A stretch of 64,000 nucleotides of DNA. It comes from Microbacterium sp. CGR2. GTDB taxonomy: Bacteria; Actinomycetota; Actinomycetes; Actinomycetales; Microbacteriaceae. Under the pieces are notes generated by a model that searched no databases, was not told where the DNA came from, and saw only the letters and a list, made by a program, of their open reading frames with translations. This document shows, piece by piece, positions 8,040-18,316 of this stretch (its first letter is position 1; each line of letters starts with the position of its first letter). A program made the position numbers and the translations under genes. Location: positions 2,790,001-2,854,000 of the forward strand of contig NZ_RBHX01000001.1 in the NCBI RefSeq assembly GCF_003626735.1. The letters run 5' to 3'.

Positions 8040-9698
8040 TCAGCTCGCGGCAGCGCGTCCGGCCTGTCGACCGGAGAACAGACATCCGCCGAGGAACGTT
8101 CCTTCGAGCGCGCGATAGCCGTGGACACCGCCGCCGCCGAACCCGCTGGCTTCTCCGGCGGCGAAGAGGCCGGGGATGGGCGTGCCCGCGCTGTCGAGCG
8201 CTCGACCGTCCAGGTCCGTGTTGATCCCGCCGAGCGACTTCCTCGTGAGCACATGCAGCTTCACGGCGATCATCGGGCCGGCGGTCGGGTCCTGCAAGCG
8301 GTGCGGCGCAGCCGTGCGGATCAGCTTGTCGCCCCGATAGCTGCGCATCGACCGCAGCATCGCGATCTGGGCATCCTTGGTGAACTCGTTGTCCATCTCC
8401 CGATCGCGCGCCTCGACCTCACGGCGCACGTTGTCGATATCGAGAACCTCGCCTCCCGGATGCCGTCGCATCTGCTCCAGCAGAGAGTCGAGGTCCGATT
8501 CGACGATGAAGTCGGCCCCCTCGTCCAGGAAGGATTGCACGGGACCGGTCGGCCCCTTCGCAAGCCGCGACGTGAGCAGGAGCTTCACGTCTTTGCCCGT
8601 CAGGTCAGGGTTCTGCTCGCTTCCGGAAAGAGCGAACTCCTTCTCGACGATGCTTCGTGAGGTGACGAACCAGGAGTGATCGTGGCCGGTCTTGCGCAGG
8701 TGTGCGAGCGTGCCGAGCGTATCGAAGCCGGGGAACAGGGGCACGGGCAGCCGGCTGCCCGTCGCATCGAGCCAGAGAGACGACGGACCCGGGAGGATGC
8801 GGATGCCATGCGACGGCCATACCGGATCCCAGTTGGCGATCCCCTCGACGTAGTGCCACATCCTGTCGCCGTTGATGAGACGGGCCCCGGCGGCTGCGCT
8901 GGCGACCTGCATGGAGCCGTCCACGTAGGCGGGTACTCCGGTGAGCATGTGCTCCGGTGGAGTTCCCAGTCGTGCGGGCCAGGCGGCCCGGACGAGGTCA
9001 TGGTTGCCGCCGATCCCGCCGGCGGACACGATGGTCGCACCCGCGGCGATCTCGAAGTCGCCGATCACTTCACGGGAGGATGCCACTCCTCGACGCGTTC
9101 CGCTGGTGGCGAGAATGCTCCCGCGCGCTCCGGTCACCACACCGTCGGTGACGATCAGTTCGGTCACGCGATGACGGGGGAGGACGGTCAGATGACCGTC
9201 ACGTTCGCCCTGTTCCACGGCCACGACGAAGGGCGCGACGATGCCCGGCCCCGTGCCCCAGGCGATGTGGAAACGGGGGACCGAGTTGCCGGGGCCCACT
9301 GCTCCGTATCCACCGCGTTCCGCCCAGCCGACCACAGGGAAGAATCCGACGCCGCGTTCGCGCAGCCATGCGCGTTTCTCGCCGGCCGCGAACTGCAGAT
9401 ACGCTTCCGCCCAACGACGCGGCCACTCGTCCTCCGGACGGTCGAATGCAGCGTTGCCGAACCAGTCCTGAGATGCCAGCGCGAGGGAGTCCCGGATGCC
9501 GAGACCTCGTTGTTCCGGGGAATCGATGAAGAACAGTCCACCGAATGACCACCACGCCTGTCCGCCGAGGTTGGTACGCGGTTCCTGGTCGACGATGATG
9601 ACCCGGCGTCCTTGTGCGAGCGCCTCCGAAGCGGCCACCAGGCCGGACAACCCCCACCCGATGACCAGAACGTCGGTGGACAGGGGCGTGTTCGTCAT
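8040..9698 (-). CDS. FAD-binding dehydrogenase (KstD/fumarate-reductase flavoprotein family)
   Basis: 552 residues. The N-terminal Rossmann motif is [18 protein letters not shown], followed by [13 protein letters not shown]. The C-terminal FAD motif is [18 protein letters not shown] with [13 protein letters not shown]. The layout matches actinobacterial FAD-binding dehydrogenases related to 3-ketosteroid dehydrogenases, such as the M. tuberculosis Rv0785 type. True substrate is unknown. ATG at 9698 is chosen because GGAGAAG lies upstream and it overlaps the globin stop (ATGA). A longer frame to 9890 would overlap the globin gene deeply. Third gene of a coupled mscS-globin-dehydrogenase operon. 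Confidence 0.87.
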   Translation of the reverse strand: MTNTPLSTDVLVIGWGLSGLVAASEALAQGRRVIIVDQEPRTNLGGQAWWSFGGLFFIDSPEQRGLGIRDSLALASQDWFGNAAFDRPEDEWPRRWAEAYLQFAAGEKRAWLRERGVGFFPVVGWAERGGYGAVGPGNSVPRFHIAWGTGPGIVAPFVVAVEQGERDGHLTVLPRHRVTELIVTDGVVTGARGSILATSGTRRGVASSREVIGDFEIAAGATIVSAGGIGGNHDLVRAAWPARLGTPPEHMLTGVPAYVDGSMQVASAAAGARLINGDRMWHYVEGIANWDPVWPSHGIRILPGPSSLWLDATGSRLPVPLFPGFDTLGTLAHLRKTGHDHSWFVTSRSIVEKEFALSGSEQNPDLTGKDVKLLLTSRLAKGPTGPVQSFLDEGADFIVESDLDSLLEQMRRHPGGEVLDIDNVRREVEARDREMDNEFTKDAQIAMLRSMRSYRGDKLIRTAAPHRLQDPTAGPMIAVKLHVLTRKSLGGINTDLDGRALDSAGTPIPGLFAAGEASGFGGGGVHGYRALEGTFLGGCLFSGRQAGRAAAS

Positions 9699-10144
9699 GG
9701 CTTCTCCGTTGATTCCTGACTGGATCGGGTCTCGAGCGTGGTGCGTCCGTCGGCGGTCGTCCCGATCCCTGACGGCTCGAATGTGTTCACCATGGCATAG
9801 GCGGCCCGCTCGAGATAGTCCCACAGCGTCGATTCGTGCAGAGGAGACAACTGCGCTTCGTCCACGGCCGTTCTCATATGTCGAAGCCACCGATCGCGCG
9901 CGTCCGGATCGACGTGAAAGGGCATATGCCGCATCCGCAGCCGTGGGTGGCCACGGGTCTCGCCGTAGGTCGTGGGCCCTCCCCAGTACTGTTCGAGGAA
10001 CATCAGCAGGCGTTCTTCTGCGGGACCCAGATCCTGCTCGGGATACATCGGCTTGAGAACAGGGTCGAGGGAGACTTCTCGGTAGAACACCGAGACGATC
10101 TTCGCGAACGTGTCGTGTCCGCCGACCTCATCGTAGAAAGTCAT
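9695..10144 (-). CDS. glbO: Group II truncated haemoglobin
   Basis: 149 residues with the 2-on-2 globin fold of the GlbO/YjbI group. The proximal histidine is in [11 protein letters not shown]. The N-terminal [21 protein letters not shown] and [11 protein letters not shown] are family hallmarks. The product probably binds O2, or handles peroxide or nitric oxide, near the respiratory membrane. Start and stop both overlap neighbours by 4 bases (mscS upstream, dehydrogenase downstream). The C-terminal tail of about 25 residues is low-complexity. In mycobacteria glbO also lies near pepN. Confidence 0.93.
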   Translation of the reverse strand: MTFYDEVGGHDTFAKIVSVFYREVSLDPVLKPMYPEQDLGPAEERLLMFLEQYWGGPTTYGETRGHPRLRMRHMPFHVDPDARDRWLRHMRTAVDEAQLSPLHESTLWDYLERAAYAMVNTFEPSGIGTTADGRTTLETRSSQESTEKP

Positions 10145-11214
10145 TGCTGCGAGCTCCCGTCATCAGTCGTCTTCTTGCGACGCCAAATCCCGCGCGCCGG
10201 GACCACAGGGACCCCGGTCACCGCGTTCGGACGGGTTCTGGGCGGGTTCGCGCCCCGCACTCGACGCGCGCCGTCGAGACCCGTCGGCACCACGTCGACC
10301 ATGCTCGGGATCGCGATCTCCTTCTCCCTGAGCGCCACGCGGAGCCGGCGACGCAGCTCCTGAGCCACATCGTCTTTCGCATTGGCACGCGCCTTGATGA
10401 CGATGCGCACGACCAGCGCGTCGCCCTCGATGGACTCGAGCCCCCACAGCTCCGGCTTCTCGATGATGCGCGTGCGCCATTTGGGGTCTTTCGCGAGCTC
10501 CAGAGCCGTCTCCAGCATCGTCGTCTCGACCTGCTCCAGATCGGCATCCGCCGGCACTCCGAGATCGGTGATAGCCCGTGCCCAGCCCTGCGACATGTTG
10601 CCGATGCGGGTGACCTCACCGTTGCGCACGTACCACAGCGTGCCGTTCACATCACGGACCTGCGTGATGCGGACACTGACGTACTCGACGACACCGCTGG
10701 CGAGCCCGAGATCGACGACGTCGCCGATGCCGATCTGATCCTCGGCGACGAGGAACATGCCGTTGAGCACGTCCTTCACGATGTTCTGAGCGCCGAAACC
10801 CAGACCGGCGCCGACCGCCGCCGTCAGCAGCGTCAGAGAACCGAGCAGGGAGTTGTCGAGCGCGTTCACGATGAGCACGAGAGCGATGATGACCAGCATC
10901 ACGTTGACGATGTTCTGCAGGATCGTTCCGAGCGTGCGAGTGCGCTGCACGAGTCGCATGTCGGCCAGCGGGGATCGCTCGAGGGCCTGCGTGTCATCGA
11001 CGGCGGCTTTGCTCTTCGCGCCGTCGACGATGCGGTGCACGACCCGACGTATCACCACGCGGAGGATGAGCGCGATGATGATGCAGCTGACGATGATGAG
11101 GGCGACATGGAGCGCCTTCATCCCGACCTGGCCGAGGACGACGAAGAGGTTCTGCAGCCAGGGCGGGACCTCTGCCGGAACGGTCGGGGGCGTGGTTTCG
11201 AGGGGGATCAACAT
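10141..11214 (-). CDS. mscS: Small-conductance mechanosensitive channel, MscS family
   Basis: 357 residues. A first membrane helix covers about residues 28-55 ([19 protein letters not shown]). A second covers about 95-120 ([15 protein letters not shown]). The pore helix is glycine/alanine-rich ([27 protein letters not shown]). The beta domain follows ([46 protein letters not shown]). The cytoplasmic tail ends in basic residues. The product releases solutes during hypo-osmotic shock. ATG at 11214 has GAGGG close upstream. It is the first gene of the operon with glbO and the dehydrogenase. Confidence 0.93.
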   Translation of the reverse strand: MLIPLETTPPTVPAEVPPWLQNLFVVLGQVGMKALHVALIIVSCIIIALILRVVIRRVVHRIVDGAKSKAAVDDTQALERSPLADMRLVQRTRTLGTILQNIVNVMLVIIALVLIVNALDNSLLGSLTLLTAAVGAGLGFGAQNIVKDVLNGMFLVAEDQIGIGDVVDLGLASGVVEYVSVRITQVRDVNGTLWYVRNGEVTRIGNMSQGWARAITDLGVPADADLEQVETTMLETALELAKDPKWRTRIIEKPELWGLESIEGDALVVRIVIKARANAKDDVAQELRRRLRVALREKEIAIPSMVDVVPTGLDGARRVRGANPPRTRPNAVTGVPVVPARGIWRRKKTTDDGSSQQ

Positions 11215-11230
11215 CACCCTCGATACTAAC

Positions 11231-11277
11231 GAGCGGGCCTCTGCACAGGCTGGAAGCACTGCAGGAGAGGCCCGCTC
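11231..11277 (-). terminator. Hairpin between pepN and mscS
   Basis: A perfect 12-bp inverted repeat (GAGCGGGCCTCT / AGAGGCCCGCTC) encloses a 23-base loop that itself contains ctgc/gcag. It lies after the pepN stop and before the mscS start on the same strand, so it probably ends pepN transcription. Confidence 0.62.
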
Positions 11278-11308
11278 ATCGAAGCCTGGAAAACCTTGCG
11301 GGAAGGGC

Positions 11309-13861
11309 TCAGTCGTCCGCGTCGCGAGCCTGTGCAGCCAGAGCCCGCTCGACATCGGCGAGGTTCTCCAGAACGAGACGCCGGAGCGCGGGGGCAGCAT
11401 CCTGGTTTGCCCCCAGCCACGCACGAGTCGCATCTCGCAACTCGATATCCGCGATCGCCGTCGGGAAGAGTCCCACGATCAGGTACTGGGCGATCTGGTA
11501 GGTGCGCGACTCCCAGATGGGAAGAAGCATGTCGAAATACGCGGGCACGAACTCCCGAAGGACAGACGTTCCGGCTGGATGCACGAAGCCCAGAGCCGCA
11601 GACCGGACGATCGTGTTGGGTGCATCGTCACGCTCGATGAGTGACGCCCACGCGGCCTGCTTCGACGCCGAATCGGGAAGAGCCGCGCGCGCCTGCGCGG
11701 CGAACTCTCCACCCTTGGCTGTGTTGTCTGCGGCCAGCGCGGCATCGATGCTGGCGGCGTCCGTCGCACCGATCGTGGCGAGTCCGACCAGGAGCTGCCA
11801 GTTGAGGTCTGCGTCGATCTCGAGCCCGGGGAGGGTCTCTTCTCCGGAGCGCAGGCGCCCGAGGATGCCGGCGTGCTCGGACGTCACGAGACTGTTGGCG
11901 AACGCCGTGACGAACTGCAGCTGGCTGTCGCTTCCCGCTTCGGCTGCTTCGGCCAGCGCCCACAGGCCGTCCGCGACCTTGAGCCTGGCCGCCTCACGGT
12001 CCTTCGGCGCGACGTAGAGAGTGGCGGCGGTACGAAGCTGTGCCAGAGTCGTCCGAACAGTCGTCGACTCCGTCTCTCGTCCGATGTTGCCCAGCACGAG
12101 ATCGACGTATTCAGATGCCGGCGTCTCTGCGTCACGCGTCTGGTCCCAGGCGGCGCCCCACACCAGTGAGCGTGCCAGCGGGTCCTGGATGTCGGCGAGG
12201 TGCACGATCGCGGTCGCCAGCGACTTCTCGTCGAGACGAATCTTCGCGTACGCCAGATCGTCGTCGTTGAGGAGGACGAGATCGGGCCGCGCGAGCCCCT
12301 GCAACTCGGGGATCTCCGTTCGGTCCCCGTCGACGTCGACCTCCACATAGTGCGTGCGGGTGAGCGCGCCGTTCGCCACGTTGTAGAAACCGATACCCAG
12401 GCGGTGCGGTCGGATCGTGGGATAGTCCGCCGGCGCCGTCTGCGTGACGGCGAAACGTGAGATCGTCCCATCGCCCGCCTCGACGATGACGGGCTCGAGA
12501 GTGTTGACGCCCGCGGTCTCGAGCCACTTCTTCGACCAGGTGCTGAGGTCGCGCCCGCTCGTGGCCTCGAGCTCGGAGAGCAGGTCGCTCAGCTCGGTGT
12601 TGCCCCAGGAGTGCTTCTGGAAGTACTGCGAGACGCCGGCGAAGAACTCTTCGATTCCGACCCACGCCGCAAGCTGCTTGAGGACGGAGCCGCCCTTCGC
12701 GTACGTGATGCCGTCGAAGTTGACCTGCACGTCTTCCAGATCGTTGATCTCGGCGACGATCGGATGCGTCGACGGAAGCTGGTCCTGGCGGTAGGCCCAG
12801 GTCTTCTCCATGGCGTTGAAGGTCGTCCACGCCTCGGTCCACTCGGTCGCTTCCGCAGTGGCGATCGTCGACGCCCATTCCGCGAACGACTCGTTGAGCC
12901 AGAGGTCGTTCCACCACTTCATCGTGACCAGGTCGCCGAACCACATGTGAGCCAGTTCGTGCAGGATCGTGACGACGCGCCGCTCCTTGATGGCGTCCGT
13001 CACCTTGCTGCGGAAGACATACGACTCGGTGAAGGTGACGGCGCCGGCGTTCTCCATCGCTCCGGCGTTGAACTCCGGCACGAAGAGCTGGTCGTACTTC
13101 GCGAACGGATAGGGCACGCCGAACTTGGACTCGTAGTAGGCGAAGCCCTCACGCGTCTTGTCGAAGATGTAGTCGGCGTCCAGGTGCTGCCACAGGCTCT
13201 TGCGTCCGTACACGCCCAGCGGGATGACGCGTCCCGATGCGCTCGTCAGTTCCGAGAAGGTCGATTCGTACGGACCGGCGATGAGCGCGGTGATGTACGA
13301 GGAGATCCGGGGAGTGGCCTCGAAGCCCCACGTCGCCGTGACGTCGTCGTCATGCACGATCGGCTCGGGCGTCGGCGAGTTGGAGATGACCTTCCACGCG
13401 GCGGGCGCCGTGATGGTGAACTGGAAGGTGGCCTTCAGATCGGGCTGCTCGAAGACGGCGAAGACCCGTCGGGAATCGGGGACCTCGAACTGGGAGTAGA
13501 GGTAGACCTCGCCGTCGACCGGGTCGACGAACCGGTGCAGTCCTTCACCGGTGTTGGTGTAGAGGCAGTCCGCATCCACGACGAGCACGTTCTCGGCCTG
13601 CAGGTTCGCGAGCGTGATCCGGGAGTCCGCGAAGACCTCGTCGGGGTCGAGCTGCTCGCCGTTCAGAGAGATCTCCCGCACTTCGCGAGCGATGAGGTCG
13701 ATGAAGGTGAAGCTCTCCGGCGTAGCGGTGAAGCGCACGACGCTTCGGGAGCCGAAGACCTCCGCACCCTTGGTCAGATCGAGGGCGATCTCGTACGACT
13801 GGGTGTCGACGACGTCGCGGCGCTCCTGCGCTTCGATGCGGGTGAGGTTCTCTCCAGGCAC
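11309..13861 (-). CDS. pepN: Aminopeptidase N (M1 family)
   Basis: An 850-residue zinc aminopeptidase that removes N-terminal residues from peptides in the cytosol. The exopeptidase motif GAMENAG is at 267-273. The zinc site is HELAH at 301-305 with E324 in LNESFAEW. The C-terminal half is the helical ERAP1-like domain. Length fits the actinobacterial enzymes (about 850-870). The start is GTG at 13861, giving MPGENLTRIEAQERR, the usual N terminus. Divergent from the ferrochelatase gene. Confidence 0.97.
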   Translation of the reverse strand: MPGENLTRIEAQERRDVVDTQSYEIALDLTKGAEVFGSRSVVRFTATPESFTFIDLIAREVREISLNGEQLDPDEVFADSRITLANLQAENVLVVDADCLYTNTGEGLHRFVDPVDGEVYLYSQFEVPDSRRVFAVFEQPDLKATFQFTITAPAAWKVISNSPTPEPIVHDDDVTATWGFEATPRISSYITALIAGPYESTFSELTSASGRVIPLGVYGRKSLWQHLDADYIFDKTREGFAYYESKFGVPYPFAKYDQLFVPEFNAGAMENAGAVTFTESYVFRSKVTDAIKERRVVTILHELAHMWFGDLVTMKWWNDLWLNESFAEWASTIATAEATEWTEAWTTFNAMEKTWAYRQDQLPSTHPIVAEINDLEDVQVNFDGITYAKGGSVLKQLAAWVGIEEFFAGVSQYFQKHSWGNTELSDLLSELEATSGRDLSTWSKKWLETAGVNTLEPVIVEAGDGTISRFAVTQTAPADYPTIRPHRLGIGFYNVANGALTRTHYVEVDVDGDRTEIPELQGLARPDLVLLNDDDLAYAKIRLDEKSLATAIVHLADIQDPLARSLVWGAAWDQTRDAETPASEYVDLVLGNIGRETESTTVRTTLAQLRTAATLYVAPKDREAARLKVADGLWALAEAAEAGSDSQLQFVTAFANSLVTSEHAGILGRLRSGEETLPGLEIDADLNWQLLVGLATIGATDAASIDAALAADNTAKGGEFAAQARAALPDSASKQAAWASLIERDDAPNTIVRSAALGFVHPAGTSVLREFVPAYFDMLLPIWESRTYQIAQYLIVGLFPTAIADIELRDATRAWLGANQDAAPALRRLVLENLADVERALAAQARDADD

Positions 13862-13985
13862 AGCTTTACTCCCAGGGGTGAGGGGACGTCACCGGTGTCG
13901 GGCGCCGTTGGCGCCGACGGCAACCCTGACAGCCTACGCCAGTGCGGCACGCCGGCTCGCGCTCCGGAGGTGAAAGAATGGACAG

Positions 13986-15170
13986 GTGACTGTGACCGAG
14001 CCGAACGCCGTTCTCTTTGCTTCGTCTGCTGCTGCCGGAGGTGCGCCGTTCGTGACCACGCCGGTCGCCTACGACGGCATCCTCCTCGCAGGTTTCGGGG
14101 GACCGGAAGGGCAGGAAGACGTGATTCCCTTCCTGCGCAACGTGACACGTGGGCGCGGAATCCCCGACGAGCGACTCGAAGAGGTCGCCCACCACTATCG
14201 TCACTTCGGTGGCGTGAGCCCCATCAACGGCCAGAATCGCGTGCTGAAGTCGGCGCTGGAGGCAGAACTCGCCGCCCGCGGGATCGACCTGCCGGTCTAC
14301 TGGGGTAATCGCAACTGGAGCCCGTACCTCGCAGAGGTCGTGACCGAAGCATCCGCCAACGGTCACAACACGCTTCTCGCGTTCGCGACCAGTGCCTACA
14401 GCTCCTTCTCCAGCTGCCGCCAGTATCGGGAGGACTTCGCCCGGGTCCTTCAGGACACGGGCCTGGGTGAAACCGTCACCATCGACAAGATCCGTCCGTT
14501 CTACGACCACCCCGGGTTCGTCGAGGCCTTCGAGACGGGTGTGCGCGAGGCGGTCGAGATCTTCCTCCAGGAGGGCATCGCCCCCGCCGACATCCAGATC
14601 CTGTTCTCGACGCACAGCATCCCGACGGCGGATGCCGAGCGCTCCGGCGCGCGCGACATCGAGTGGGGTGAGGGCGGCGCATACGCCGCCCAGCACCTCG
14701 CCGTGGCCGCGTGGGTCATGGACCGCGTGCGCCAGAGCATCCCCGCTGCTGCGGACGTCTCGTGGGAACTCGTCTATCAGTCGCGATCCGGCCCCGCATC
14801 CCAGCCCTGGCTCGAACCCGACGTCTGCGACGTGATCGGCGAGCTTGCCGAACGCGGACGCAAGGCCGTCGCCGTGGTGCCCGTCGGCTTCATGAGCGAT
14901 CACATGGAGGTGCTCTGGGACCTCGACACCGAAGCCGCCGAAGCGGCGGATGAGGCGGGCTTGTCGTTCACGCGGACGCCCACCCCCGGTGTCTCTCCGG
15001 CGTTCGTGGCGGGCATCGTCGACCTCATCGAGGAGCGTCTGCAAGGGCTCCCGAACGAGGAGCGTCCCCATGTCACGTCGCTCCCCGGCGGATTCGACGT
15101 GTGCCGCCCCGGCTGCTGCGAGAACATCCGCGCAGGTTTCAAACCCGCTGCCGCCGGCGTCGCGCCCTGA
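13986..15170 (+). CDS. hemH: Ferrochelatase (coproporphyrin ferrochelatase, CpfC type)
   Basis: 394 residues. It inserts Fe2+ into the porphyrin, in actinobacteria into coproporphyrin III of the coproporphyrin-dependent haem pathway. Recognisable parts are LLAGFGGPEGQEDVIPFLRN, the region ATSAYSSFSSCRQYRED and the catalytic histidine in FSTHSIP. C144 together with C373, C377 and C378 (DVCRPGCCENI) has the layout of the [2Fe-2S] ligands described in some actinobacterial ferrochelatases. The GTG at 13986 starts the reading frame. A GGAGG lies about 15 bases upstream, further than usual. Adjacent rpiB follows after 37 bp. Confidence 0.94.
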   Translation: MTVTEPNAVLFASSAAAGGAPFVTTPVAYDGILLAGFGGPEGQEDVIPFLRNVTRGRGIPDERLEEVAHHYRHFGGVSPINGQNRVLKSALEAELAARGIDLPVYWGNRNWSPYLAEVVTEASANGHNTLLAFATSAYSSFSSCRQYREDFARVLQDTGLGETVTIDKIRPFYDHPGFVEAFETGVREAVEIFLQEGIAPADIQILFSTHSIPTADAERSGARDIEWGEGGAYAAQHLAVAAWVMDRVRQSIPAAADVSWELVYQSRSGPASQPWLEPDVCDVIGELAERGRKAVAVVPVGFMSDHMEVLWDLDTEAAEAADEAGLSFTRTPTPGVSPAFVAGIVDLIEERLQGLPNEERPHVTSLPGGFDVCRPGCCENIRAGFKPAAAGVAP

Positions 15171-15207
15171 CCTCACGCCGGTCACCGTCGCTTCTAGGAT
15201 GGGAGCC

Positions 15208-15693
15208 ATGCGCATCCACATCGCCACCGACCATGCGGGGCTCGACTTCTCCACGCAATTGCAGGACCACCTGCGCGCCGCCGGGCACGATGTCACAGAT
15301 CACGGCCCGATCGCCTACGACGCGGTCGATGACTATCCCGCGTTCTGCATCCGCGCGGCTCAGGCCGTCGTCGCCGACCAGGCTGCGGGGCTCGATGCGC
15401 TCGGCGTCGTCTTCGGCGGATCCGGCAACGGTGAGCAGATCGCCGCGAACAAGGTGCAAGGTGTCCGGGCAGCGCTGGTCTGGAACCTGTCGACGGCGGA
15501 GCTCGCCCGTGAGCACAACGACGCCAACGTCATCTCCATCGGTGCGCGGCAGCACACCTACGACGAGGTCACGGCGCTGATCGATCGATTCATCGCGACA
15601 CCGTTCTCGCAGGATGAGCGTCACGCGCGCCGCATCGCCCAGATCGCCGACTTCGAGCGCGACGGATCTCTCCTGCCCGACCCGAGGAGCTGA
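15208..15693 (+). CDS. rpiB: Ribose-5-phosphate isomerase B
   Basis: 161 residues, LacA/RpiB fold. Interconverts ribose 5-phosphate and ribulose 5-phosphate in the pentose phosphate pathway. The start MRIHIATDHAGLDF carries the conserved D-H pair. GVVFGGSGNGEQIAANKVQGVRAAL is the active-site loop, with Ser in place of the Cys of E. coli RpiB, usual in actinobacteria. The ATG at 15208 has GGGAG at 3 bases and TAGGAT at 7 bases upstream. nei1 starts 1 bp after the stop, so the two are cotranscribed as in mycobacteria. Confidence 0.95.
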   Translation: MRIHIATDHAGLDFSTQLQDHLRAAGHDVTDHGPIAYDAVDDYPAFCIRAAQAVVADQAAGLDALGVVFGGSGNGEQIAANKVQGVRAALVWNLSTAELAREHNDANVISIGARQHTYDEVTALIDRFIATPFSQDERHARRIAQIADFERDGSLLPDPRS

Positions 15694-15694
15694 G

Positions 15695-16693
15695 ATGCCC
15701 GAGGGCCACTCCGTCCATCGCATCGCACGACAGTTCGATCGCAACTTCATCGGCAAGACGCTGCGGGCGTCGAGTCCGCAGGGGCGGTTCGCCGAGGGTG
15801 CAGCGGTGCTCGACGGACGGACCGCGCTGAGCGTGCAGGCCGTCGGCAAGCAGATGTTCCTCGAGGCGGAGGGCGACGTCTGGTTGCGAGTGCACCTCGG
15901 GCTCTACGGTGCGTGGGACTTCGCCGGCGAGATCCTCCTCGACCCCACGATCGCTTCCGCGAACGGCCGGATGGGGCAGACGAATCAGCGGGGGACCGTC
16001 ATCGGCGATCCGATTCTCGACGACGCGGGGGAGAACTCGCTCTCCTCGATCGGTGCGCCCCGGCGTGCGCGCGTGCACGTGCGCATGTCAGAACAGACCA
16101 AGGGTCTCGCCGACGAAGGCGCGGAGTGGCCGCCGCCGATCGTCGGGCAGGTCAGGTTGCGGCTCATGACTGACATCACCGCCGCCGACCTGCGTGGACC
16201 GACCGCGTGCGTCCTTCAGACGCCGGAGGAGATGCTCGCCACCGTCGCGAAGCTCGGCCCCGATCCGCTGGTGGGCGATCTCGTCGAGAACGAGGAGCGG
16301 TTCGTGCGCGCGGTCCGCAAGACGCAGACGGTCATCGCGCTGCTGCTGATGGACCAGTCCGTCGTCAGCGGCATCGGCAACGTGTACCGAGCCGAGATGC
16401 TGTATCGCCAGCGGCTGAACCCGCACACCCCGGGCCGCGACGTGCCCGAGGAGACGGTTCGGGCATTGTGGCGCGACTGGGTCCGGTTGCTCGCGATCGG
16501 GGTGGAGACCGGCCAGATGATGACCATGGACGACCTGTCGGCGGACGACTATCGTGCGGCGATGGCGAGCAGAGACGACCGCCATTGGGTCTACCATCGC
16601 GCCGGGCTTCCGTGTCGGGTCTGCGGCACCGAGATCGCCCTGGAGGAGATCGGCGCGCGCAAGCTCTACTGGTGTCCACGCTGCCAGGCCTGA
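15695..16693 (+). CDS. nei1: Endonuclease VIII-like DNA glycosylase
   Basis: 332 residues of the Fpg/Nei family, which excises oxidised bases and cleaves the abasic site. After Met removal the N terminus is PEGHSVHR, with the catalytic Pro and Glu. The helix-two-turn-helix lies around SVVSGIGNVYRAEMLYR. The C-terminal zinc finger is CRVCGTEI ... WCPRC. It resembles the mycobacterial Nei1 (Rv2464c type) that also neighbours rpiB. The start has GAGGAG upstream, within the rpiB end. Confidence 0.93.
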   Translation: MPEGHSVHRIARQFDRNFIGKTLRASSPQGRFAEGAAVLDGRTALSVQAVGKQMFLEAEGDVWLRVHLGLYGAWDFAGEILLDPTIASANGRMGQTNQRGTVIGDPILDDAGENSLSSIGAPRRARVHVRMSEQTKGLADEGAEWPPPIVGQVRLRLMTDITAADLRGPTACVLQTPEEMLATVAKLGPDPLVGDLVENEERFVRAVRKTQTVIALLLMDQSVVSGIGNVYRAEMLYRQRLNPHTPGRDVPEETVRALWRDWVRLLAIGVETGQMMTMDDLSADDYRAAMASRDDRHWVYHRAGLPCRVCGTEIALEEIGARKLYWCPRCQA

Positions 16694-16791
16694 GCGGCGA
16701 CTGGCGGACACGCGCGGAGCATTCCTCGACGGATGCCGTTTCCTGTGAATAGGGTGAGCGTTGCACGCGCCGCATTCCGACAGGAGCAGAC

Positions 16792-18276
16792 ATGGATCTC
16801 ACCGGTCTCCAGACCTTTCTCGAAACCGTCAGCGGAGTCATCTGGGGTCCGTTCTTCCTCATACCGCTCCTGCTGGGAACGGGACTGTATCTGACCATTC
16901 GTCTGGGCGGTCTCCAGTTCGTTCGCCTCGGATCCGCACTGCGGCTCGGACTCCTCACGCGTAAGGATCCGGGAGCGGACGGCGACATCTCCCAGTTCCA
17001 GGCGCTCACGACGGCGCTCGCGGCGACCGTCGGGACAGGAAACATCGTCGGCGTCGCCACCGCGATCGGCATCGGCGGACCCGGTGCGCTGTTCTGGATG
17101 TGGGTCACCGGGCTCCTCGGCATGGCCTCGAAGTACTCGGAGGCGTTCCTCGGAGTCCGCTACCGCAAGACCGATGACGCCGGTGAGAAGTCCGGCGGTC
17201 CTCAGTACTATCTCGAGCGCGGCATCCCGGGGCCGTTCGGCAAGATCCTCGGCCTCTCGTTCGCCGTCTTCGCGGTGCTGGCGTGCTTCGGCATCGGAAA
17301 CATGACGCAGGGCAACTCGATCGCGCAGAACCTCGAAGCAAGTTTCAGCGTGCCGACGTGGGTCACCGGGCTCGTCCTCACCGTCTTCGCGATGGTGGTT
17401 CTCATCGGCGGGATCAAGTCCATCGGACGGGTGACCGCAGGGCTCGTGCCGATCATGATCGTCTTCTACGTGCTCGGCGCCCTCTACATCCTGATCGTGA
17501 ACGTCGGAGCCCTGCCCGCGGCCTTCGCGCAGATCTTCTCCGAGGCGTTCACCGGTACCAGTGCGGTCGGTGGTTTCGCCGGATCGGCGATCATCATCGC
17601 CGTGCAATTCGGTGTCGCACGCGGCATCTTCTCCAACGAGTCCGGTATGGGCTCGGCCGCCATCGCTGCGGCGGCGGCCAAGACGAGCCACCCTGTGCGT
17701 CAGGGACTCGTGTCCATGACCCAGACCTTCATCGACACCATCATCGTGGTCACGTGCACCGGGCTCGTCATCGTCACCACCGGAACCTGGAAAGAGATCG
17801 ATCCCGAGACCGGCGAGCAGATCAGCCCGGCCCTGATGACAGGAGCGGCGTTCTCGCACGGGCTGCCCGGGGAGTGGGGGCACATCATCGTGACCCTCGG
17901 ACTGGTGATGTTCGCGGGATCCACGATCCTCGGCTGGTCGTACTACGGAGAGCGCAATGTCGAGCGCCTGTTCGGTCGACGGGCGGTGATGCCGTTCCGC
18001 ATCATCTTCTCGCTGGTGGTCTTCATCGGCTGCACGGTGCAGCTCGGTGTCGTGTGGGCGTTCTCCGATGCGATGAACGGACTCATGGCACTGCCGAACC
18101 TGATCGGACTTCTGATCCTCTCGGGACTGGTGGCTCGAGAGACGAAGAAGTACCTCGACAACGACCCGAAGCTGCGCGCGGACAAGGATCAGATCGAGAG
18201 CTTCATGGCGGGCACACCGGGCTGGGAAGAATGGAAGACGCAGGCGGTCCCGGTGGTCCGCGGCCGTCGCAACTGA
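16792..18276 (+). CDS. Sodium:alanine/glycine symporter, AGCS family
   Basis: 494 residues with roughly 10-11 membrane helices. AGCS signatures are GTGLYLTIRLGG, QALTTALAATVGTGNIVGVA, and GIFSNESGMGSAAIAAAAAK, which line the substrate and Na+ sites. Likely imports alanine, glycine or a related small amino acid. The C-terminal tail is short and charged. GACAGGAGCAG upstream of the ATG is a good ribosome binding site. It appears to be monocistronic. Confidence 0.93.
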   Translation: MDLTGLQTFLETVSGVIWGPFFLIPLLLGTGLYLTIRLGGLQFVRLGSALRLGLLTRKDPGADGDISQFQALTTALAATVGTGNIVGVATAIGIGGPGALFWMWVTGLLGMASKYSEAFLGVRYRKTDDAGEKSGGPQYYLERGIPGPFGKILGLSFAVFAVLACFGIGNMTQGNSIAQNLEASFSVPTWVTGLVLTVFAMVVLIGGIKSIGRVTAGLVPIMIVFYVLGALYILIVNVGALPAAFAQIFSEAFTGTSAVGGFAGSAIIIAVQFGVARGIFSNESGMGSAAIAAAAAKTSHPVRQGLVSMTQTFIDTIIVVTCTGLVIVTTGTWKEIDPETGEQISPALMTGAAFSHGLPGEWGHIIVTLGLVMFAGSTILGWSYYGERNVERLFGRRAVMPFRIIFSLVVFIGCTVQLGVVWAFSDAMNGLMALPNLIGLLILSGLVARETKKYLDNDPKLRADKDQIESFMAGTPGWEEWKTQAVPVVRGRRN

Positions 18277-18304
18277 CGCGCGCTGCTGTTCCGCGCGCCA
18301 GCCG

Positions 18305-18310
18305 TAGGCT
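18305..18310 (+). promoter_or_regulatory. -10 element of the PaiB-like gene (leaderless layout)
   Basis: TAGGCT ends 6 bases before the ATG at 18317. No Shine-Dalgarno is present. Confidence 0.48.
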
Positions 18311-18316
18311 GTCTTC

